Counted from the stretch's first letter, positions 1-5,829 are shown. The stretch is 7,263 nucleotides of DNA from an uncultured Synergistales bacterium (GCA_905233335.1 CAJOED010000059.1:1-7263), one strand, 5' to 3'. Notes: a model not told the origin generated them from the letters alone. Numbers and translations: made by a program.

Positions 1-3
1 CCG

Positions 4-654
4 CTATTCTATCACAGAACGCACCGCCCCTCGTGAAAATCCACGCGACAACAGACGACCCGAAATTTTCCGCTCATCAAGTCCCGAACTCCGCCAGCTG
101 TCAGAAAGTTCACTTGCACGGTCTGACTCGTCCTGTGCCTCATCAAGTGCCGCGATGATGTCATGACGTGATACCCCCCGGCTCGAAAGCTCGTACGTGA
201 TTTTCAGGTTTCCCCACGACAAATGGCCGTCAACAAATAATTTTGCGTATGCTGCGTCATCAATGAGGCCGGTGCTCTCTGCTTCTGTCAGCAAGTTTTC
301 GGGGTCTGTGATGTTATGTCGTGATAGATATTCTTCTGCCTGTCTGCGCGTAACAGGACGTTTCGTGAGGTACGCAAAAAATTTTTCCCGTTCCTCGTCG
401 TAAGTAAGCCCGGTGCTTTGTGTGCGTGCGTCCTGACTTTTTGCGATAAAAGCAAGAAACTTCTCCCGCTCGTCATAAGTGCTCGTTGTGTTGCCGTAAG
501 TATGGCTGACCGTTTCTATTTCTGCTTGTCGTTGTGTGTGCGGCTTCTTGGTTTCGTAACTGCTCGCTGTGTCATCGTCAATAAGCCCGGTGCTTTGTGT
601 GTGTGCGTCCTGACTTTTTGCGATAAAAGCAAGAAACTCATCATAACTCCTCAT
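4..654 (-). CDS. recX: RecX family regulatory protein with expanded N-terminus
   Basis: A 216-residue RecX-like protein. RecX proteins bind RecA filaments and limit recombinase activity. The normal core is residues 84-216: module 1 with KFFAYLTKRPVTRRQAEEYL (91-110) and STGLIDDAAYAKLFV (127-141), module 2 with ITYELSSRGVSRHDIIAALDE (152-172), module 3 with ISGRLLSRGFSRGAVRSVIE (197-216). These match the three-helix repeats of RecX, and about 133 residues is close to family size. Residues 1-83 are an added segment made of degenerate copies of module 1: SYDEFLAFIAK...STGLIDD (3-27), TKKPHTQRQAE (35-45), TYDEREKFLAFIAK...STGL (59-83). I saw no alternative in-frame start near residue 84, so the extension is likely translated. 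The ATG overlaps the recG TGA as ATGA, with only a distant GGAG, implying coupling. The stop (TAG) is inside the window at 4-6, so the gene is complete. Confidence 0.85.
   Translation of the reverse strand: MRSYDEFLAFIAKSQDAHTQSTGLIDDDTASSYETKKPHTQRQAEIETVSHTYGNTTSTYDEREKFLAFIAKSQDARTQSTGLTYDEEREKFFAYLTKRPVTRRQAEEYLSRHNITDPENLLTEAESTGLIDDAAYAKLFVDGHLSWGNLKITYELSSRGVSRHDIIAALDEAQDESDRASELSDSWRSSGLDERKISGRLLSRGFSRGAVRSVIE
405..461 (-). repeat. 57-bp direct repeat within recX, copy 1
   Basis: Identical to 582-638 at 56 of 57 positions. The single change makes Arg77 instead of His18 in the protein. The offset is 177 bp, exactly 59 codons, so both copies encode KFLAFIAKSQDA-(R/H)-TQSTGL in the recX frame. 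It also includes a short ACACA-rich run. Confidence 0.95.
582..638 (-). repeat. 57-bp direct repeat within recX, copy 2
   Basis: Partner of 405-461, located just inside the recX 5' end (codons 6-24). The near-perfect identity suggests a recent duplication or ongoing homogenisation. The intervening 120 bp is much more diverged from any part of the core. Confidence 0.95.
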
Positions 655-2711
655 GACGTAGCCGCAAGCTCCAACACTCCGCCGAGCCTCCGCAGAACTT
701 CACGCCGCAAGTCAGGCTCCTTCGTGAGTGCCGGGTCATTTTCGAGCAGAACACGCGCATCATCACGTGCAAGCATTAATATCTTCTCGTCCCTCACGAT
801 GTCAGCAATTCGGAAGTCCGTAACTCCGTGCTGATGTGTCCCGCAAATTTCCCCCGCACCGCGCTGTGTGAGGTCCATTTCCGCAAGCTCGAAACCGTCA
901 GAACTCTCCACCATTGCCGCGAGTCTCCCTCTGCCTTCAGGGGTAATGCTGGCGTTTTCGAGGAGCACACAGACACTTTCTGCCTTACCGCGTCCAACTC
1001 TCCCGCGCAACTGGTGCAGCTGTGCAAGCCCGAACTGCCCGGCATCCTCAATTACCATCATGCTTGCGTTCGGTACATCAACGCCGACTTCTATCACCGT
1101 CGTAGCTATCAGCATGTCGATTTTCCCCGCGCTGAACTCCTGCATTATTCGCGACTTCTCATCAACAGGAAGCCTCCCATGAAGCACCGACATTCTCACG
1201 CCCGAAAGTATTTTGCTCAAGCGTTCGTATGTTGAGTTCACTGCGGCCAAGTCCCGTTCGCTGTCGTCAATCATCGGACAAACCCAAAACACCTGCTCTC
1301 CCTTCTTCACACGCGCTCTTATCATCGTGTACACTCTTCGCATCTCACTCGGCGTCAGTGCAATCGTCTTTACGGGAGTCCGTCCGGGTGGCAACTCATT
1401 CAGCACAGAAACTTCAAGATCCCCGTATACCGACATTATGAGCGTTCTCGGTATGGGTGTAGCTGTCATAGTTAGTACGTGGGGTGCTGTGCCTTTTGCT
1501 ATGATGCTGTTGCGCTGTAGAACTCCGAATCGGTGCTGTTCGTCGACAATGACGAGAGCTAGCGAGTGGAAGTTCACGGCCTCCGAAAACACCGCGTGAG
1601 TCCCTACAACTATATTTATTGTCCCGTCAGCAATGCCCTCAAGAATTTTTTTGCGTTCCCGTGCTTTGAGGCTTCCCGTGAGAAGTGCGACATTCAGCCC
1701 CGTCCGCGAAAAGTTATCACGTAACTTCAAGTAGTGCTGTTGCGCAAGTATTTCGGTGGGTGCCATTATCGCCGACTGTGCTCCCGAATCACATGCCGCT
1801 AACATTGCCGCCGCCGCTACGAGAGTTTTTCCCGACCCGACATCTCCCTGTAACAGTCTGTTCATGGGCTTGGTACGTTCGAGGTCTTCAAGTATCTCAC
1901 AGATTGCTACTCTTTGTGCGTCAGTGGGTGAGAAAGGTAAACTGTCCATGAATGTCCTGAAGTGTCCGCCCGTCGTGAGCTGTTGTGCGTGTATGGTGCC
2001 GGAGTATGAATTTCGCCGCATGATTATTCCCGCCTGAAGCAAAAACAACTCGTCGAATGCTAATCTGTTCCGGGCGCGTATGAATGTGTCTTCGTCTTTG
2101 GGATGATGTATCTCAATAACAGCGTCGTGAAAGCTCATCATCTTCCGGCGTTTGATTATGGACTTGGGGAGAAACTCTTTCAGGCACACAGAAGCATACT
2201 CATATAGTGCAGTGTCTACGAATTTGCGCAAGGCTCTCTGTGTCAGGTCAGCAGTTCCGGGATATATGGGTAGAATTTTCCCGATGAGTGTCGGCTTCTT
2301 TCTCCACCGCAAAATCTCGAACTCCGGGTGCGTGAATTTCGGCACAAGATACTTATCGCTCACTTGGCCGTACACCGCGATAGTCATACCCTCACGCAGA
2401 AACGTAATCTTGTCGGTGAACCATACTATTTCGACGCTCCCGGTTTTGTCGGAGATTACCGCGTCCATCATGCCGTCGTCGATTTCGAGTTCGGTGATTT
2501 TCCCGACAGCAGGAGTAATCATTCCCGGCTCAATGTCGCATAAGGGCGGTGGGTTTCGTCTGTCCTCATAACGTCTTGGCCGAAGAAAAAATATATCCTC
2601 AAGCGTAAAGACTCCGAGTTTCGCGAGAAGTGCGGCTTTTTTCGGGCCTATGCCACTGAGGATAGTAACGGGTGAACTTAACCGCGCGTTATTCTGTTTC
2701 GACGCTGGCAT
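651..2711 (-). CDS. recG: ATP-dependent DNA helicase RecG
   Basis: A 686-residue superfamily 2 helicase that remodels stalled replication forks and branch-migrates Holliday junctions. The wedge (OB) domain covers roughly residues 60-160, preceded by a helix-hairpin-helix-like segment (LSGIGPKKAALLAKLGVFTLED, 18-39). Helicase motifs are all present: GDVGSGKT Walker A (289-296), APTEILAQQH (317-326), TGS (345-347), DEQHRFG Walker B (390-396), TMTATPIPR (414-422), the regulatory LPPGR-TPV stretch (440-447), HGRLP (511-515), IATTVIEVGVDVPNA (535-549) and QLRGRVGRG (567-575). The RecG-specific C-terminal RGAGEICGTHQHG (617-629) and FRIADI motifs follow. Length is normal (about 680-700). Translation probably couples to divIVA, whose last 23 nt it overlaps. 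No strong Shine-Dalgarno is seen. The stop overlaps recX by 4 nt. Confidence 0.97.
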   Translation of the reverse strand: MPASKQNNARLSSPVTILSGIGPKKAALLAKLGVFTLEDIFFLRPRRYEDRRNPPPLCDIEPGMITPAVGKITELEIDDGMMDAVISDKTGSVEIVWFTDKITFLREGMTIAVYGQVSDKYLVPKFTHPEFEILRWRKKPTLIGKILPIYPGTADLTQRALRKFVDTALYEYASVCLKEFLPKSIIKRRKMMSFHDAVIEIHHPKDEDTFIRARNRLAFDELFLLQAGIIMRRNSYSGTIHAQQLTTGGHFRTFMDSLPFSPTDAQRVAICEILEDLERTKPMNRLLQGDVGSGKTLVAAAAMLAACDSGAQSAIMAPTEILAQQHYLKLRDNFSRTGLNVALLTGSLKARERKKILEGIADGTINIVVGTHAVFSEAVNFHSLALVIVDEQHRFGVLQRNSIIAKGTAPHVLTMTATPIPRTLIMSVYGDLEVSVLNELPPGRTPVKTIALTPSEMRRVYTMIRARVKKGEQVFWVCPMIDDSERDLAAVNSTYERLSKILSGVRMSVLHGRLPVDEKSRIMQEFSAGKIDMLIATTVIEVGVDVPNASMMVIEDAGQFGLAQLHQLRGRVGRGKAESVCVLLENASITPEGRGRLAAMVESSDGFELAEMDLTQRGAGEICGTHQHGVTDFRIADIVRDEKILMLARDDARVLLENDPALTKEPDLRREVLRRLGGVLELAATS

Positions 2712-3459
2712 TTTCGGTTTCAGGGGTAATACTGCCGGTGTTGTCGTCTAATTCTTCTTCTACGTCCTCCTGCGCCCGATCTATGAACTTTCCGAAATCA
2801 AGCAGGAGTGCTACGGTGTCCTTCAGGAACTGCTGCTTCCTCATACTAAGAAACCGTATCTGCTCATTGTACTGTTCAGCTTCCTGTTTTGCGTCGGCGA
2901 TTAACTTTTTGGCTTCAGCGCGTGCGTTTGCGAGTATGTCTTCTGCTTCATCCTCTGCTTTGCGGCGTAAGGCTTCAAGTTCCTGTTCGATCCCTGCCCG
3001 GCTCTGTTCAGCTTGTGCGCGTCTGTCCTGTGAAGTCTGTATTATCTCGTTCGCTGATGACCTGGCGTGCGCAAGTATATCGCTTGATTTTCTCTCGGCA
3101 TCGTTCAGGCGTTCCTGTACTTTTCCGTCAGCCTCCGCAATAATTTTTTCGGCTTCAGCCTGTGCGTCGGAAATGAGCTTTTCGGTTTCGGCCTGAGCTT
3201 TGTCTTCCATGTCCTTTGCGGCCTTGCGTGCAAGTATCAGTGCGTCCTTTATCGCGTCATTCATGGACTCCTGCTTCTTTGCGAACGCTTCAAGCTCCTG
3301 TATCCTGTTGTCTTTCTCATCAAGCTGTACGGTGTATGCTTCCAGATCATCGGCAACCTGATTCAAAAAATCTTCAACTTCAGGAACAGAATATCCACCG
3401 AAACGAACTTTCTTGAAGACTTTTACTTCTACATCTTTTGCGGTCATCAAGTCGCTCAT
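2689..3459 (-). CDS. divIVA: DivIVA family polarity/division coiled-coil protein
   Basis: A 256-residue cytoplasmic scaffold of the DivIVA/GpsB family, which binds curved membrane at septa and poles. The N-terminal lipid-binding domain is visible as MTAKDVEVKVFKKVRFGGYSVPEVEDFLNQVADDLEAY (5-42), with the family Phe/Arg loop (RFGGYS) and the first coiled coil. A long Ala/Glu/Lys-rich coiled coil runs to about 205. Residues 68-144 fall into seven consecutive 11-residue units with hydrophobics at position 6 and Ala near position 10, and three more follow at 170-202. A second short helix (LKDTVALLLDFGKFIDRA) and an acidic tail end the protein. The start at 3459 overlaps the sepF stop and has GGAGG 10 nt upstream. 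An ATG at 3447 is a possible alternative. The end overlaps recG by 23 nt. Confidence 0.92.
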   Translation of the reverse strand: MSDLMTAKDVEVKVFKKVRFGGYSVPEVEDFLNQVADDLEAYTVQLDEKDNRIQELEAFAKKQESMNDAIKDALILARKAAKDMEDKAQAETEKLISDAQAEAEKIIAEADGKVQERLNDAERKSSDILAHARSSANEIIQTSQDRRAQAEQSRAGIEQELEALRRKAEDEAEDILANARAEAKKLIADAKQEAEQYNEQIRFLSMRKQQFLKDTVALLLDFGKFIDRAQEDVEEELDDNTGSITPETENASVETE

Positions 3460-3863
3460 TCGTGTTCAACCTCCGGCCATACCTCGAACATATCAGCACG
3501 CGGCGTAACTAAATACTGTGCAGGCTCTATGAATTTCAGCTCACCATTCCGGGCAAACGCAACCCCGCCCATGAACGTAATGAAATCTTTTCCGTCCTCG
3601 TCAAATTCTCGCTGGTTGAGTTCGTGAAGGTCAATCAGTATCATTGCGCCGTTGTTGAATGCCTCGCGTAGTCTGCGCTTGTCGTTGTCCGATGCTATTC
3701 CGTTGAAGAGTATTAATTTTCCCGCTGCTCCGGGATTCCCTGAAGAACGTGAAGGACTTTCACGCCGTGCCGGAGATTTTTTGCGCCTGTCTTCTGTGTA
3801 GTCGTCGTCGTTGTCGTAGTCGTCATCATCTGCGTCGAAACCAAAGAATTTCATGATGTTCAA
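3456..3863 (-). CDS. sepF: Cell division protein SepF
   Basis: A 135-residue cytoplasmic FtsZ partner that tethers or bundles FtsZ at the membrane during septation. The N-terminus (MNIMKFFGF) fits the short amphipathic membrane-binding helix. Residues 11-25 form a very acidic linker (DDDDYDNDDD) followed by a basic, Ser/Pro/Arg-rich stretch to about 47. The SepF/DUF552 domain runs from about 49 to 122: KLILFNGIAS, REAFNNGAMILIDLHELN (67-83), DFITFMGGVAFARNGELKFIEPAQYLVTP (93-121). The Gly pair at 99-100 corresponds to the conserved 'DFLSGA'-type helix used for dimer contacts. The start is probably TTG at 3863 because of Shine-Dalgarno spacing, with ATG 3854 as the alternative. Its TGA overlaps the divIVA ATG by 4 nt. 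A strong GGAGG for divIVA lies inside its 3' end. Length is near the usual 130-150 residues. Confidence 0.93.
   Translation of the reverse strand: MNIMKFFGFDADDDDYDNDDDYTEDRRKKSPARRESPSRSSGNPGAAGKLILFNGIASDNDKRRLREAFNNGAMILIDLHELNQREFDEDGKDFITFMGGVAFARNGELKFIEPAQYLVTPRADMFEVWPEVEHE
3470..3474 (-). promoter_or_regulatory. Ribosome binding site of divIVA inside sepF
   Basis: GGAGG on the minus strand, 10 nt before the divIVA ATG at 3459 and within the last codons of sepF. It indicates that divIVA can initiate independently despite the 4-nt overlap. Confidence 0.6.
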
Positions 3864-3872
3864 GAGTAACCG

Positions 3873-3878
3873 CCTCCC
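3873..3878 (-). promoter_or_regulatory. Ribosome binding site deciding the sepF start
   Basis: GGGAGG on the minus strand lies 9 nt before a TTG at 3863 but 18 nt before the first in-frame ATG at 3854. The spacing favours TTG as the start codon, adding three residues to the N-terminal membrane-targeting segment. Confidence 0.6.
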
Positions 3879-3905
3879 TGTTAAAGCTATGTATGATTAC
3901 GGAAT

Positions 3906-3934
3906 AATATATCACGAATACACACGCGCGCCAA
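3906..3934 (-). promoter_or_regulatory. Candidate sigma-70/A promoter for sepF-divIVA-recG-recX
   Basis: On the minus strand TTGGCG (3934-3929; 4/6 to TTGACA) is followed by exactly 17 nt and then TATATT (3911-3906; 5/6 to TATAAT), with TG one base before it giving an extended -10. It overlaps the yggS stop codon. Start of transcription would be near 3899, about 36 nt before the sepF start. Inferred from sequence only. It would allow the division and recombination genes to be expressed separately from the upstream pterin genes. Confidence 0.45.
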
Positions 3935-4589
3935 ATAACAGCGTCCCAATTCTTACCATCGTACTGCCCTCAAGAATGGCCGACTCAAAATCACCGCTCA
4001 TTCCCATAGACAGAACAGGAAGTGCAAGCCCGGTTGATGTTCTTGCGTTCTCACAAAGCCCGCGCAAGTTCGCAAATGCCCGGCGTATTTTGCTCTCGTC
4101 GTCTGTTATGGGTCCGATAGTCATTAGTCCGTCAAGCCGTAAATGCTCCTGTTCCCGAACGACATCAAGAAGCTGTGAGAAATTTTCGGGGTCGACTCCT
4201 GACTTGCTGTCTTCTCCTGAAGTGTTGACCTCTATTAACACCGGGATATTCTTTCCGAGTTCACCGGCTATTCTGTTGAGGCGCGTAGCTAATTCGGGAG
4301 TGTCTACGCTGTCGATTGTGTCGAAAAGTTCGAGGGCTTTGCGTGCTTTGTTGGCCTGAAGGTGTCCGATGAGCCGCCAGGGGATTCGTGATGTCCCGTA
4401 AGTTTTGCGCTTGGCTTCTGCTTCCTGCACTCTGTTTTCGCCGAAATAGTCAATGCATGGAAACTTCTCGGCCTCGTGCATTTCGTCGACCGTGTGAGTC
4501 TTGCTGACTGCCACGAAATATATTTTGTCCGTGCGTCCTGATTTATCGCGTGCTGTCTGTATGCGCTCGTATATTTTTTCTGCGTTCAT
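3912..4589 (-). CDS. yggS: YggS/YlmE pyridoxal-phosphate homeostasis protein
   Basis: A 225-residue PLP-binding protein with the fold-type III alanine-racemase-like barrel. Members have no known catalytic activity and balance cytosolic PLP and amino/keto-acid pools. Family landmarks are FVAVSKTH with the PLP-binding Lys30, YFGENRVQEA (about 48-57), RLIGHLQANKAR (about 71-82), IDSVDTPELA, VLIEVNTSGEDSKSG (about 118-132), LDGLMTIGP, and the phosphate-binding C-terminus LSMGMSGDFESAI...GSTMVRIGTLLFG. The frame is open to an ATG at 4877, which would give 321 residues. I chose the ATG at 4589 because AGGTGA lies 4 nt upstream, family proteins start here, and the upstream 96 codons are repeat-derived. 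The next gene, sepF, begins 48 bp downstream. Adjacency to sepF and divIVA matches the ylmE-ylmF neighbourhood of Gram-positives. Confidence 0.95.
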   Translation of the reverse strand: MNAEKIYERIQTARDKSGRTDKIYFVAVSKTHTVDEMHEAEKFPCIDYFGENRVQEAEAKRKTYGTSRIPWRLIGHLQANKARKALELFDTIDSVDTPELATRLNRIAGELGKNIPVLIEVNTSGEDSKSGVDPENFSQLLDVVREQEHLRLDGLMTIGPITDDESKIRRAFANLRGLCENARTSTGLALPVLSMGMSGDFESAILEGSTMVRIGTLLFGARVYS

Positions 4590-4636
4590 TCTCTCACCTG
4601 TTCTTTGTGTGTAGTGTAGCGTGGCTGTGCGTTCAT
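4586..4636 (-). CDS. Possible 16-codon upstream ORF coupled to yggS
   Basis: Starts at the ATG of the duplicated initiation site, with AGGTGA 2 nt upstream, and encodes MNAQPRYTTHKEQVRE. Its TGA overlaps the yggS ATG as ATGA, the same junction type used by other gene pairs in this operon. The yggS Shine-Dalgarno lies within its last codons. The peptide has no recognisable family, and its sequence is largely dictated by the repeat. It may be a translated leader that couples initiation at yggS, or simply a by-product of the duplication. Nothing in the sequence proves translation. Confidence 0.3.
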   Translation of the reverse strand: MNAQPRYTTHKEQVRE

Positions 4637-4645
4637 TCTCACCTG
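4628..4645 (-). repeat. Duplicated translation-initiation site (upstream copy)
   Basis: On the minus strand this reads CAGGTGAGAATGAACGCA. It matches the true yggS initiation region at 4581-4600 apart from a 2-nt indel between Shine-Dalgarno and ATG. It therefore carries a Shine-Dalgarno, an ATG and the same first codons (M-N-A) as yggS, 47 bp upstream of the yggS ATG. Confidence 0.85.
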
Positions 4646-4683
4646 CTCCAGCGGTGTTGCGCTGCTGTAGTATGTGTTGCTCC

Positions 4684-4729
4684 CTCACCCGTCGTAGTGT
4701 CGGGGTTGTATTTCTCACACGTTGTGCCG
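4684..4729 (-). repeat. 46-bp direct repeat, copy B
   Basis: Second copy of the 4770-4815 repeat with five transition differences and no gaps. It ends at a GGGTGAG element that is related to the ribosome-binding site preceding yggS. Confidence 0.85.
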
Positions 4730-4769
4730 CCGTGTCATGTTTCCCGTGCGTTGTGTTGTGCCGCTCACT

Positions 4770-4815
4770 CTCACCCGTCATAGCGTCGGGGCTGTGCTTC
4801 TCACACGTTGTGCCG
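4770..4815 (-). repeat. 46-bp direct repeat, copy A
   Basis: Matches copy B (4684-4729) at 41 of 46 positions. All five differences are transitions. Copy A is followed on the minus strand by GGGTGAG-type sequence continuous with the next unit. The offset to copy B is 86 bp, not a multiple of three, so the two copies read in different frames. Confidence 0.85.
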
Positions 4816-4890
4816 TAGTGCCGGGGGTTATGCTGTTGCAGTCCGTGAAGATTTCCGCCGCCCATTACGCCCTGCATATTGCGTTCACAC

Positions 4891-5829
4891 TTACCATATT
4901 CTTATGTTCTCATCACCGAAATTATAATTTATCGTGTCAGCATTCAGTATTAACCTGTTGCCGGGCTGGACTCCCTTCTCAATGAAAAAATTTTCCTCGT
5001 CCGCAGGAAAACCTTCCACTTCATGAAGCTCCGGGCTGTTCCCCTGCACAATGAACACCATATTTTTCCCTCCGCGCGTAATCACCGCCGTATCAGGCAC
5101 CATTACTCCCTTCTGCACGTCCGTAACAACGCTGGCCGTGAATGCACGTGAACGCAGCACACTCGGCGGGAAAAACGGAAGACGCAGATACACTTTCAGC
5201 TTCTGCCCGGAAGACTTCACCGCTACAACATCAGCTTTTCGCTCTTTGCCCTCGTACTCCGTGCGTATTCTGATTGTCGGGTTGTCCTTGTTGCGCAATG
5301 CCCGCTCTAGGGACGGTGTTCTGTCGAGATACGCTATGCACCGTAAGACCTGCGGCTGTGGTATGAGTTTACCGATTGCTTCTCCGCGTGATAACATCGT
5401 GCCGTTCTCTATGAGTTTTGCTTCAGAAAATTCCGGGAAAGGTGCAAAGTCAGGCCATAATCGCGGATATACCCAGTTCCCTTCCTGGCCGTCAAGTGCT
5501 GGGAAAAAATACGCGGGGTATGGTGCTCGTACTGCTGTCCCGTCGAGAGCCGCAAGCATCTCATTCTTTGCTGCCATTCGTGGACGCGGTGTCGGGTAAG
5601 TCAATATTCCGTCCTGCGGTGCGTAGACCAGCTGTTCGTCCCATAACAGTATGCCTTCGAGCGGCTGTTCCTCGCTGTAATTCGTCGTTACTGCCTCGAT
5701 GATTTGCGGGTGTGAAAGCCTGTAATTTTCGTACCATAACTTGTAGACACGATAACCCATCATGAATATGAGCACAAGTACAGCATAGTATGCCAGCCTT
5801 AACGGAAGCCCCCGGCGTTTACGGCTCAT
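4891..5829 (-). CDS. HlyD-like single-pass membrane adaptor, substrate unknown
   Basis: A 312-residue protein with a basic N-terminus (RKRRG), one hydrophobic membrane segment at about residues 11-28 (YYAVLVLIFMMG) and a large extracytoplasmic part. Residues 57-110 resemble the lipoyl/barrel half of membrane-fusion proteins (GILLWDEQLVYAPQDGILTYP). The C-terminal third has the barrel/membrane-proximal pattern of HlyD/AcrA-type adaptors: VPDTAVITRGGKNMVFIV (244-261), then ENFFIEKGVQPGNRLIL (279-295). It lacks the long helical hairpin that contacts TolC in classical adaptors, and no ABC transporter or outer-membrane gene is nearby, so calling it an efflux component is not justified. From memory, similar HlyD-annotated genes precede yggS/sepF in several Clostridia and Synergistota, hinting at an envelope or division-linked role. 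Its ATG overlaps the folE2 stop as ATGA and has no good Shine-Dalgarno, suggesting coupled translation. Confidence 0.75.
   Translation of the reverse strand: MSRKRRGLPLRLAYYAVLVLIFMMGYRVYKLWYENYRLSHPQIIEAVTTNYSEEQPLEGILLWDEQLVYAPQDGILTYPTPRPRMAAKNEMLAALDGTAVRAPYPAYFFPALDGQEGNWVYPRLWPDFAPFPEFSEAKLIENGTMLSRGEAIGKLIPQPQVLRCIAYLDRTPSLERALRNKDNPTIRIRTEYEGKERKADVVAVKSSGQKLKVYLRLPFFPPSVLRSRAFTASVVTDVQKGVMVPDTAVITRGGKNMVFIVQGNSPELHEVEGFPADEENFFIEKGVQPGNRLILNADTINYNFGDENIRIW

Larger units (their letters stand above)
4590..4890 (-). repeat. Repeat-bearing spacer between the hlyD-like gene and yggS
   Basis: The only long intergenic stretch in the window (301 bp). On the minus strand it is rich in C and A, poor in T, and built of degenerate units of about 45 bp. 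Four GGTGAG elements mark the units, at 4770-4775, 4684-4689, 4638-4643 and 4593-4598, giving spacings of 86, 46 and 45 bp. The 86-bp interval looks like two units. The yggS frame stays open across nearly the whole spacer, up to an ATG at 4877. The repeats are in different frames relative to one another, however, and the translated text is low complexity and unlike YggS, so I read the spacer as non-coding or leader sequence. I saw no convincing hairpin terminator and no strong promoter in it. Confidence 0.65.

Noticed and set aside
418..834. Plus-strand open frame of 138 codons opposite recX/recG
   Set aside because: It spans the recX repeats and the recG 3' end. Its protein is repeat-derived and shows no recognisable domain, while the minus-strand genes are clear.
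2672..3196. Plus-strand 174-codon Ser/Ala-rich frame opposite divIVA
   Set aside because: It is the mirror image of the Ala/Glu/Lys-rich coiled coil of divIVA, a common shadow effect.
4590..4890. CRISPR array in the spacer
   Set aside because: Units are diverged and contiguous, with no uniform unique spacers and no cas genes nearby.
4927..4932. Perfect TATAAT near the end of the hlyD-like gene as a yggS promoter
   Set aside because: It arises from the Asn-Tyr-Asn codons. No -35-like hexamer sits 16-18 nt upstream and there is no TG extension, so support is too weak.
4550..4985. Open frames of 65-87 codons on the plus strand across the repeat spacer
   Set aside because: They are antisense to the repeats, Cys/Ser/Val-rich low complexity, lack Shine-Dalgarno sequences and match no family. 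They reflect the T/G-rich plus strand.
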